Shown here: positions 25,701 through 34,541 of the stretch, piece after piece
Position numbering within the stretch: the first letter of the stretch is position 1
Layout of the letters: every line of letters starts with the position of its first letter
Source of the DNA: Panagrolaimus kolymaensis
Taxonomy: Eukaryota; Nematoda; Chromadorea; Rhabditida; Panagrolaimidae
Assembly: GCA_028622995.1 (NCBI GenBank)
Contig: JAJQJQ010000003.1
Coordinates: forward strand, 2,108,001-2,172,000
Direction: 5' to 3'
DNA: 64,000 bases
The notes under the pieces: model-generated
What the model was told of the DNA's origin: nothing
The model's database searches: none
What the model saw: the letters and a program-made list of their open reading frames with translations, nothing else
Position numbers and translations under genes: made by a program

Positions 25701-26734
25701 AAGGATGCCATCCAAAGCTCGTGCTTCTATGTTGATGGGTGATCAACCTCAAAGTCCTCAATTACCCATTTTAATGGTAATTTCAAAAATTTATGCAGAA
25801 TTACGCCCTCAAGTTCCATCATCTCGACCAATCGTCACTCGGCAAGAACCAGTTTCGGCGAAAGAAATGGTTGATATTTTAAATTTGGAACTTCAATCAA
25901 TTTACACATTTTTGGCTAAAATTCCTGATATTGGTGATCTCAGTGATAATGATATGCGTGTACTTTTATCTCGTAATTTCTTTGCTTTGTTGGCAATAAA
26001 ACATGCTCATCGAATGGCTGATCTTAAACTTGATAATACTTTTCTATTTGAAAACGGGATAGCAATACCACTAAATAATATTCCAATGGAATTTTCTCCT
26101 CTTTTTAATGCAATAATTCAAGAATCTCCTGTTTTTCATGCTGTTGAATTTGATGCTCAAACTCTTCCAGTATTATTAGTTTTACAATTTTTAAATTTTG
26201 AAGGTGAGTGTCAGAAATATTTTTTATTTTTTATGAAGTTATTATTTTTAGAAGATCGAGTTTCCATTGCTGAGCATTCCAGAATTCATCGAATTCACAG
26301 CACTATTATAAATGCCTTAAAAGATCATTGCTGCGCTGGTAATAATCCAAATGATAATAAATTATCTAAAATAATTTCTCAGGTATGCAACTAGTTTTTT
26401 AATAGTTTTTTTTTCTAAGTCTTGAAATTTTCAGGCTTCTCAATTTCACATGTATCGCGGCATTGGTTTTAGTGGTCTATATCGGATATTAGAAGCTAGT
26501 ATTCAACTGCCTCCTATGCTTGAACAATTATATCAGGAATTTTGTAAACAAAATATGACTTCTTCTTCTTCATCATCATCAACAACGGTTGTAGGAGGAA
26601 GTGGAGGAGGAGATGGAGGAAAAATGCAACATCAACAACAATCATCTGGAATACTTCCAAATGAAATAATAATGCAACAAAGTGGTGCTAAAATGGGCTT
26701 TCCTTTCAATAATCCTTCTGCATTTTCTTCTTAA
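16701..26734 (+). CDS. nhr-6: NR4A-type nuclear receptor (NHR-6 / Nur77 family)
   Basis: Twelve exons: 16701-16976, 17083-17202, 17271-17400, 19843-20525, 22398-22505, 23198-23508, 24523-24804, 24984-25148, 25210-25407, 25491-26203, 26252-26382 and 26435-26734; all phases agree, giving 1138 residues. NR4A proteins are orphan receptors that bind NBRE elements in the nucleus. The DNA-binding domain starts near residue 742: [15 protein letters not shown]-box [10 protein letters not shown], then [19 protein letters not shown] and the family-specific VGMVKEVVR and GRRGR-PSK A-box. A diverged ligand-binding domain follows, ending in a helix-12-like [12 protein letters not shown] and a 60-residue Ser/Gly/Gln tail. 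The ~740-residue N-terminus is rich in Gln, His, Ser and Thr, far longer than in usual NR4A proteins (~600 residues in all). Oddity: six extra residues between the two zinc fingers. Internal ATGs at 23204 and 24551 could start shorter forms. Confidence 0.93.
17401..19842 (+). other. nhr-6: Large intron of NR4A gene
   Basis: 2.4-kb intron between exons 3 and 4 (phase 1). No exon-like stretch seen; the minus-strand open frames at 19112-19474 and 19696-19923 lack any motif. It may carry enhancers or an internal promoter. Confidence 0.6.
20526..22397 (+). other. nhr-6: Large intron of NR4A gene
   Basis: 1.9-kb phase-0 intron between exons 4 and 5. A patch near 22170-22300 is less AT-rich and has open frames in two registers, but no proper donor and phase combination was found. 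Confidence 0.55.
22506..23197 (+). other. nhr-6: Intron of NR4A gene
   Basis: 692-bp phase-0 intron; AT-rich, nothing else seen. Confidence 0.6.
23509..24522 (+). other. nhr-6: Intron of NR4A gene
   Basis: 1.0-kb phase-2 intron. Open frames at 24055-24339 (plus) and 24246-24458 (minus) are low-complexity. The exon after it begins upstream of an ATG (24551) that could serve an alternative transcript. Confidence 0.6.
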
Positions 26735-27491
26735 CTAACCTGACCTCTTTTTTTTTTACACAAGTGCACCATATTTTTTTAAACTACCAACGAAACAGTT
26801 ATGCTCTTTCAATTAAAAAAAACTCAATATTTTGTCTTCGGTTTTTCAATTATTTTTTGTTTTGTTTTATTATTTTTTTCACAAAAGTATTATTTTTTTT
26901 ATATACCGTAGTTATGTTCGCTAGGTTATTACATTAGTTATTTGTTGGTTGTCTATTTTATGTTTTTTGAGATTATTAAAAACTCATTTTTAATGATATT
27001 TTATTATTTGTTATTTTTTTATCCTGGCTTATCCCAAATGTTGTGTACTTTATCAATCGGTTGCTACAGTTACATTTGGTTTTATTTTTTTTATTATTTT
27101 TGACATATTTTATTTCACTACCTTATAAACTAAACTTTTAATAAACTTTTTATTTTACGTAATATACAAGGAAGTATAGTTAGCTATTTTAATACAGATT
27201 CCATAATATAAAAAATTACAAGCTTTAAATATAGCAATTTTTTTGGTGGCAAAAGTTCATAAAATAAAACTACTACATTTTTTCAAGCTACTAATTTTCA
27301 GCATCAGTTTGCAATTGTGGTCTATTAAAGAAACTGGTACATTTTTTTAAACTCTAAGGGCCATTGAATTACTAAGAATCATAAAATGTCATTTGTACTT
27401 ATATCATTCGCGTTCTTTTATTTTTGCTTAATAACTTTTTTATTATCAAAGAACAAAACAACAAAATAATTAATAAACTTTAAACTTGAGT
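26735..27491. other. Convergent 3' region between NR4A and channel genes
   Basis: 757 bp holding both 3' UTRs. A plus-strand AATAAA at 27140-27145 could end the receptor transcript; a minus-strand hexamer at 27439-27444 fits the channel gene. No coding sequence seen. Confidence 0.55.
27439..27444 (-). other. Polyadenylation hexamer AATAAA of Cys-loop channel gene
   Basis: TTTATT on the plus strand, 48 bases past the stop codon of the channel gene and in the right orientation. Confidence 0.45.
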
Positions 27492-29288
27492 TTAACTTTG
27501 AGGGTTACTGTAATAGAGATAATAATACCAATAAACGAAATTAAAACAGGCAAATGCTCCTGAAAATAAAGAAGTTACTTTTTATAAAAAAAAAGTAGTT
27601 TACCAGGAAATGCCGCTCTGCTTATTTGATCCGCTGCTAGAGCTCTTCTATTAAAAAACATGGCTTTATAAACCAAACTTTCTGTTGGGGTCGTAAAATT
27701 TTCTGGCTTCCACTTTTGCAAAGGATCATCTTCTGTATCCGTGTCTGCATCAATATGATTACATCCAACGGGGGCGGACCACCGCCAATTTCGTGATGAA
27801 CTTTGAGCCAAATTATTATATTTATTTGCTCTTCTCATGTAACTGTTCACTAATGCAAACTAAAAAAATAGAGAGATAAAAATGATCATTACGTGATATT
27901 TTTTAATTTCCGGCATAAAAAGCTTACTTCTAAGAGGACACCAAAAATAAATAACATGCAAACTAAAATGTTAAAAGGTGATTATAGCTTGTTACGTAGA
28001 TGTAAAGGCTTTCTTACCTCCAAACCAATGATCTATTGCTTTTGAATAACTAACTGGTGGCAAAGCATATCGAAGGCCATTACCCTATAATTAGTATTTA
28101 TGAAGAAAAAAATCTTAAAATAATGTTCGGTTTTACCTGGGTTGATAGAGTAAGTAAACACGTGAATGAAAGACTGACTCTCGCTGGAACAGCTCGCCTG
28201 TCAATCTAAAAATAATTTTTTCAAAGTTCTAAATTTACTGTAAATTTTGAGCTTACCCAAAATGAAACCCAACTTATTATTACAATAGCAGCATTAGGTA
28301 AATAACTTTGAACAATATGATATCCAATAGCTCGTTCAAGTTCAATCAAACCTAGCAAACATGAAAAATCCCCGATTCTCGAAGAAGTATCAGTAATTGT
28401 ATAATGAAAGGTGCCATTACAATAATCTGACCTAATATCCATTATTTTAAATTCTGGCAATCCTATTTCAGGATTATATCGAACGGGGCCTTCAGAAAAC
28501 CAAGTCACATTCATTTCTTGTTTTACATGGGCGTCTAGAAAATGTTTTAAATTTTAAAAAAGGTCAAATGTCTGAATCCGATGGTTTTTAAACTATAAGA
28601 GATTAGGCAAAGAAGAAGAAAAACACTTACAGCTAATAATTTTTATTGAACATGTTTGTTTATCAAGTGGATAATTTTTAAGAATTAAATTGCATGCAAC
28701 CGTAAGTGTCACACTAAAAAGATGGGTTAAAAATTGTTTGTTACAAGTAAAAGGTCTTTACCGTGTACCATAAGAAATTACGCCATCTTTGTTAATAAAC
28801 ATATTAAAATTAGGAACTGTAACATCATGAAAATATGCAGTTCGAGCATTAGCAAAATATAAATCTGGCACCCACATTCTATCAAGAACATTTTTATCGT
28901 TAATTAAAATATATCCTTTTTCATTATGGGCCATTGTGGCATCTTTCCATGAAGTATAAACATACAAATCAGCATCAAAAGCCTAAGAAAAAACTGACTT
29001 TGTATTTAAAAAAATAAATAAATAGAAACACACTTACCATTTCAGTGGATCTAAAATTTCCTAAACTTTCAATATAAAACCCTATTTTTACATTTAATGG
29101 TTGGTTATCACCCGTTCCGGGCATATGTTTTTCAATAAGTTTATAAATAGGATGTTGAGATAAAGAAATATTAGATTCTGCCAAAACTCTGAAGAATGTT
29201 TATTTGTTTTACTTTCTTTTTAAAAAAACAGAAAAACTCACAAAGAAATAAGAGCCAAATAATAAAAACAAATTAAAAGTATCGCCAT
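27492..29288 (-). CDS. Cys-loop ligand-gated anion channel subunit
   Basis: Ten exons: 29242-29288, 29038-29188, 28762-28982, 28631-28713, 28257-28534, 28137-28205, 28018-28084, 27928-27962, 27604-27859 and 27492-27559; phases agree, 424 residues. Such subunits form pentameric neurotransmitter receptors in neurons and muscle. Signal peptide MAILLICFYYLALIS; ligand-domain motifs DRMWVPDLYFAN and FINKDGVISYG; the Cys loop spans Cys147-Cys161 with 13 residues between (NYPLDKQ inside). A second cysteine pair, Cys206 and Cys226, sits in loop C. M1 ends SWVSFW; M2 follows AVPARVSLSF, and Pro267-Ala268-Arg269 is the anion-selectivity motif. M3 is split over exons 7-9, and M4 ends the protein (FACFNFVYWYYYLYY). 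The transmitter (glutamate, GABA, acetylcholine, amines) cannot be told. An acceptor-like TTTTTTAG lies 13 bases before the ATG. Confidence 0.93.
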
Positions 29289-29304
29289 ACGTGAAAAGTT
29301 TCTA

Positions 29305-31528
29305 AAAAATCTAAGTACTTTTTAACACAAAAAATAAGAAATAAAAATTAAAAAATAATTTATTCAACTTTAATTTTTTTATCCAAGACTCGAGCGGGGA
29401 ATAAAAAAACAAGAAAGATTTAAAAAATAAATAACACACGCTTGCTTTTTTTATAAACAACAAAGGTTGAGTTTCTGAGTTTCTTTTCTATCAACAAACA
29501 AATTATTCAACAAAAGTACTCACTCACATCTCTACCTTTTTGGAATAATAAAGTATTTTTTAAGGAAATATATATCACATTTTTGAGCAAAAATGCAAAC
29601 ATGGAAGTGTAAAAAAAGAGGGACAACTAGACATTTCCCAGTAAAATTATGGCATAGCCAAAAAACCTTGCATATTATTTCTTTCCAAAAAATTCATATT
29701 TATTCATAGCAACTGTTTTATTGCAGAAAGGGGCATTGTTGTTGTATTCAAATGAGAAAAAAATACATAGAAAACTTACATAGAAAGAAAGATAAATGTG
29801 TCAAAATCAAAACTCACTAAAGCATATTATAAAAAAAACACATGCGAGGAAATAAACTTATTTTCGCTTCTCTTGATATTCTCTAATTTGCATAAAAACA
29901 TGAGTTACATTTGGAGAATTGAGAAAATTTGAGAATGATACTTGAAGCAGAAGAAAAAGATAAGTTAATCAAGCGCAAATGTTTTCCGGTAACAAAACTT
30001 TTTTTCTCAAGAAAAAACAATTTTTTTTTTTGAAAAACCACGACGTAAAAAATGATAAATGTGAGTTTGCTACATGTGACACTCTTCTTTATTATTTTTT
30101 ATAGCAATTAAATAATAAGAAAAAAAGAAAATAGATATGCACTTTTTAATCATCCATATTGCTTGCTTCAAGAATAAGACAATGCTAGAGAAAGATAGAT
30201 AGAGATTAATAGCAACAAACAAAAAAATGAAGATAAGTTTTTATATATCTTTTTTAATTGCAAAATTATTTTCTTCTAATGTTTTCTCATCTAAACCTTC
30301 ACCAGTCGGCACAAGAAAAAAGTAGTGCCAATGTTTATGAAAAATAAAAAAAATAATGGCCTCATTGAATAAATAAAAAAGTTTAAAAAATGCAAATAAA
30401 ACCCCTTAAAAATTATGATACATTAAAAAACAATATGGTCAAAGAATTTTTTTATCAAGCTTTGAACTTTTTTAAGTGCTCAGAAAGTCTACACAAGAAT
30501 CTTAAAATAAATGAAGAAAATAAGGTTTCGCAAAAGCTTTCAAGTTTTGTTTTAGTGATGGAAGAAAGATGCTTTTACAAGCTTCCTTTAATTCAATTCC
30601 ACATTTTGTTCTTTGGAATAATCGATATGGCTGGACTTAGACTTTAAAAAGGTAATCTATCTTAAATAAATATGTATGGCATAAGAAAAACAAGACCAAG
30701 CACGCTTTATGTTTAAAAAAACGATTTGGAGCATTGAAGAAAAAAAACAAATTTTACAACCATGATTACACGATAATTCAATTTGTTTCATCTCTTCTTA
30801 TTTTGGCTTTCCTACCAACAATAAAAATAACAACGCCATCGTCATCCCACAAATAATGCTTCATAAAAAAGTTTTTAGCTCAATTTCCTCTTCTAAGGCA
30901 AGTGCATCTCGGAAGCCCAAGCTTTCAAAAACCAAAAAAAAAAAAAAAAAAAATATGGCGGCAAGTCTAAAGTCTAATTTAAAAAAAACATGAAAACTAT
31001 CTGAGTCAGGCAACAATAAATATGAGGGAGAAAATATTAAAATTGTTTGTTAATTTTTAATTCAAAACAAGTATATTTTAAAAGGAAGTCCATACATAAT
31101 AAATGCCAAAAATAATATTGACATTCATTCATCTTTCAATATATTTTTTGAATGAAAGAAGCAAACAAAACACAAAAATAAAAGTGCATCAAGCACATCA
31201 ACCCCAAAAATGCGTTTTAAATGTCCTTGTTTTTATTTTATTTTTTTCATTCTTTCTATGGCACCGTATTCTCACGCTATTAAGGTTTCGTTGACATAAT
31301 GCCGCATTTTTTGGAGATATTTAAAACAAATTTAAAAAGCAATATATCACTTTTTTGAAGCTTATTTTTCGATAAATAAAAACAAGGTTTTGTTGTTGTT
31401 GAATATATTTTCTTCGAAAACAAAAATGCTTACTAAATGATGATGCATTTTTTGGAAAAGTAAAGTACTTTTAAGAAAAGAAAAAAAACTTAAGTATTTT
31501 GTCCAAAAAACTATATTTATCTCTTACA
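29305..31528. other. Intergenic region left of the inverted repeat
   Basis: Upstream region of the channel gene. AT-rich, with one A20 tract at 30934-30953. An 86-codon frame at 30390-30647 has no motif or splice context. Confidence 0.55.
30934..30953. repeat. A20 homopolymer
   Basis: Twenty consecutive A residues, the longest homopolymer I noticed in the window. No clear target-site duplication or upstream retrogene is visible. Confidence 0.85.
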
Positions 31529-31726
31529 TACAATGTCTGCCCTTCAACTGGTGTCAAAATCACCGGATTTTTTCCGTTTCTATCCGTTTCTATCCGCAGA
31601 AGGCATATAGCTATTTTTTTAAAGGCTATAGAAGGAAAAAACTGTACAGATCGATGCGTAATTATTTACTCTACATATTGTACTCAACAAATCTTTTATA
31701 AGATAAAGAAAAATAGAGAAAGTTAT
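31529..31726 (+). repeat. Left arm of perfect 198-bp inverted repeat
   Basis: Begins TACAATGTCTGCC and ends GAGAAAGTTAT. Base-by-base comparison by eye with the reverse complement of 31817-32014 finds no mismatch, including the homopolymer runs. It contains a small direct repeat of CGTTTCTATC. Confidence 0.93.
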
Positions 31727-31816
31727 GATTAAAAAAGTTAATATAAATTCCTCCTTTTGGCAAAGGAAGAGTCGCATGTTGCAAATTAAAATTTCAAAAT
31801 ATTTGATTTATTTATA

Positions 31817-32014
31817 ATAACTTTCTCTATTTTTCTTTATCTTATAAAAGATTTGTTGAGTACAATATGTAGAGTAAATAATTACGCATCGATCTGTACA
31901 GTTTTTTCCTTCTATAGCCTTTAAAAAAATAGCTATATGCCTTCTGCGGATAGAAACGGATAGAAACGGAAAAAATCCGGTGATTTTGACACCAGTTGAA
32001 GGGCAGACATTGTA
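31817..32014 (-). repeat. Right arm of perfect 198-bp inverted repeat
   Basis: Reverse complement of the left arm over its whole length; the two arms are 198 bp each. Confidence 0.93.
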
Positions 32015-33209
32015 ATTCAATAAGGATCATCTTAAAAGTAAAAAGATGCAAACTTCGAGTGAGCCTGAACAAGAATAAAACTTAGAAGCGTTTGCGATAA
32101 ACATGGAAATGAGGCACTTGCTTTCTTATTATTCCGAATATTCAACAGTAAAAAATAAATAATTATGGGATTAAAAAAGGTAAAAATATCCTAAAAAAGC
32201 TTTTGTTTATGGGCTAATTATTTTTGCAAAAGTTAAAACTACATACGTGTTTGCCAACCTGTAAAAATAGTAAGCGATTTTTAAAAGATAAATGGTCTCA
32301 GACAAAAAAGTGTTAAAATAACAATTGCTTTCTTAGAACCTATAGGCCTTGTCAAATAAGTTTCTAAATTAAAAAAAAGTAATTTAGAGTCATTCGTTAA
32401 ATTGCTTTTAACAATGTTCACCAACTTCAAGCCAAACTCAGCCATTGGTCAACAGTATTTTTGTTGGTGTTTTGTTTAAACTTTTTAAAGGTTAAATAAC
32501 AATAAAAAAAAGAAAGAAACATTTCTAAGAACACTTTTTTTCAAGACCGAAACCGTTATAGTCTCTAGAGACATGACATTTCTTTCAAGCTGTTCTTTCT
32601 TTTTTTCTTATGCCTTGCTTATCAAAAAGCTTAATCCAACAATTTTATTTTCAAAAAATATTTTGAAGGCAATAATCTTCTCTTGAATTCAAAGCGAAAA
32701 ACGCAGTAGCTAGTTTGCATAAATTTATGGAAGTACATAAGTTGTTATAAAAATGTAATAAAAAACAACTAAAGAAAAACTTTCTCGTAGATAAATAAAC
32801 AACTTTGTGGCTTTTTTGCTATAAATGACAAAAATAATGGTGGCATCGGTTAAAAATATTAATGATTCGAATAAAATAACAATCAATAGCGATTATGTAA
32901 GCTAAGAAGAAAAGAAAAAAACGGGTGTTATCAAACTCGTTTATGAACATCTGATTTTGGTTCCAAAAACAATTGGTGAAAAATGTCAAATCCATAAAGC
33001 TAAGAACATCAATGGCTTCCATATTTTCCATCTTATTTACGATTGTTCTAAATGTTTTGCTTCAGTTAAGGCTACCAACCATTGTTGTAAGTATAAGCAA
33101 AAGTATGAACTTGAAATTAAAAGCTTATATTGCCATTCAAATGCAATGTTAACTATGTAACTATCCTTATTGCACATAATGAAACAAAAAAGTTTACAAT
33201 ATTAATAAG
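32015..33209. other. Intergenic region right of the inverted repeat
   Basis: Between the foldback element and the 3' end of the thrombospondin-domain gene. Mostly AT-rich; the stretch 32930-33158 has less biased composition and an open plus-strand frame with several Cys and Lys, without recognisable domain. Confidence 0.5.
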
Positions 33210-33215
33210 TTTATT
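33210..33215 (-). other. Polyadenylation hexamer AATAAA of TSP1-domain gene
   Basis: TTTATT on the plus strand, 59 bases past the stop codon on the minus strand. Confidence 0.45.
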
Positions 33216-33273
33216 ATTATTACATTACAAACAAAACGAAAACATAACACATAAAGATAAAGATAAAAATAGC

Positions 33274-34541
33274 CTAAAATTTATTAACAGCTTGAGAGCA
33301 GTTAACACGACATTTACGAGTTAATTCTGTTGTATCAATTTCGATCAAATAATCACCAATTGGAAGATCACGCATTTCATAACAACCTTGAGCTTCATCA
33401 GTGACATCGTTCAAGAAGCAGTTGGTCCAATTTGTAAATGATGAGAGCTTTTTTGGACATCTGAAAAAGAAAAGTAAAAGGTTACATGTTCTTCTTTTAT
33501 AAATTAAAGAAAGAACTTACGTATGAGTGTTACATGGAGCATAATCAACTCTTTCAGCCAAATCCTTTGGGCATGCTTTGTACTTGTCACCACGAGCTTG
33601 AATGATTGAACCTTTTTTGATTGTTCTTGTTTTCATTGGATGAGTAACACCATCAAGAGGAGCACATGTTGCATTGCAAGGAGACCAATCAGTCCATTGA
33701 TAAATACAAGGCTTGTCTTGTTCACTTCGCTTTTTGACCTAAAAAGTGATGAAGATAAAGATATGTATACAAAATAAGCAAAACTTACAGAGACAGCTTC
33801 AACGATGAGTAAAGCAAGCATAACCAAGCAACCAATGAACAAGAGAAGATTGATGATTGTAAGAATGGTGTTAACGATGGCGAAAGCACGAACACGTTTG
33901 TTGCGAATTAGAGGTTGAATACGCTAAAAAAGAAACAGATTAGTAGTGAAAAGGGTGATAAAGAAGCTAAAAGCATTGCTCAATTCACCTAGAAGCTATA
34001 GTAAATAAACTAACAACCTAATTTTATGTTTGTATATATCCTAGCAGTACATAGCAATGAAATCATTAAAAATTTCAGCAAAAAACACAAACAATGATAG
34101 CGTATAATCTTCTTTCATCGCATATGTGTTATAGAAAAGAGGACATTACATACTCAAATAATCTACTTTCACAACAGAATGTCCTATACCTTTATATTCT
34201 AACCATAATCAAAAGTTAAAGAAACTTACACGATACCAAGTTGAGAGAGCATTTCTTGAAACGGTTCTTTTATCATTATCAGCTTCACCATCGCTGACAT
34301 CTGAGAGTTGATTAGTAAAATCACCAATTACTTGAGGGTTGGGTTCAGCTTCAAGAGTGTTTTCATTCAAAATATCTTCATTTGGTAAACCCTCAGCCAT
34401 ATTATCAGGATTGATTGAAGGTTGAACTGCTTGATTCTTTGATGCAGGAGGCTTCATTGCACTTCCACTTTGAGATGGTGTTCCAGCAATTGGTGGTGGT
34501 GGAGGAGGAGGTGGCGCAGGATTTTGTTGAGATTCTCCCAT
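33274..34541 (-). CDS. Type II membrane protein with one thrombospondin type 1 domain
   Basis: Four exons: 34230-34541, 33789-33923, 33521-33738 and 33274-33460; phases agree, 283 residues. The N-terminal ~115 residues are hydrophilic, with an eight-proline run near the start and an acidic middle, and have no signal peptide. Basic residues (RNKRVR) precede one hydrophobic segment at about 117-145, so the N-terminus should be cytoplasmic and the rest extracellular. From residue 160 a thrombospondin type 1 repeat is visible: Cys160, WTDWSPC (a WxxW C-mannosylation motif) with an NAT glycosylation site, KTRTIKKG, then CPKD and PCNTHTC. The C-terminal ~50 residues contain four more cysteines. Codon use is richer in C-ending codons (ATC, TTC, CTC, AAC) than in neighbouring genes, hinting at high expression. 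Function unknown; adhesion or matrix binding is typical for the domain. Confidence 0.87.

Larger units (their letters stand above)
31529..32014. mobile_element. Foldback / MITE-like element with 196-198-bp terminal inverted repeats
   Basis: Two perfect inverted arms flank a 90-bp AT-rich spacer (31727-31816). Both outer ends are TA; if these are the target-site duplication, as in Tc1/mariner-type insertions, the element is 31531-32012 (482 bp) with termini CAATGTCTGCC. TA is its own reverse complement, so it would also match as part of the arms and the boundary is not certain. No transposase frame is present; the frames inside the arms (31499-31732 plus, 31808-32020 minus) are copies of each other and probably non-coding. 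Only one copy lies in this window, so transposition is inferred from structure. Confidence 0.6.

Noticed and set aside
25777..25798. 22-nt GTAATT...GCAG in the receptor hinge
   Set aside because: Too short for an intron, and its removal would shift the frame out of the ligand-binding domain.
30390..30953. 86-codon frame followed by an A20 tract, considered as a processed retrocopy
   Set aside because: No target-site duplication, no recognisable parent gene and nearly 300 bp between frame and tract.
31499..32020. Two nearly identical 70-77-codon frames on opposite strands
   Set aside because: They are the two arms of one inverted repeat; identity of the peptides follows from the DNA repeat and is not evidence of a gene.
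32930..33158. Plus-strand open frame with several Cys and Lys 3' of the TSP1-domain gene
   Set aside because: Composition is gene-like, but there is no start context, splice signal or recognisable domain; could be a gene remnant. Not enough to call.
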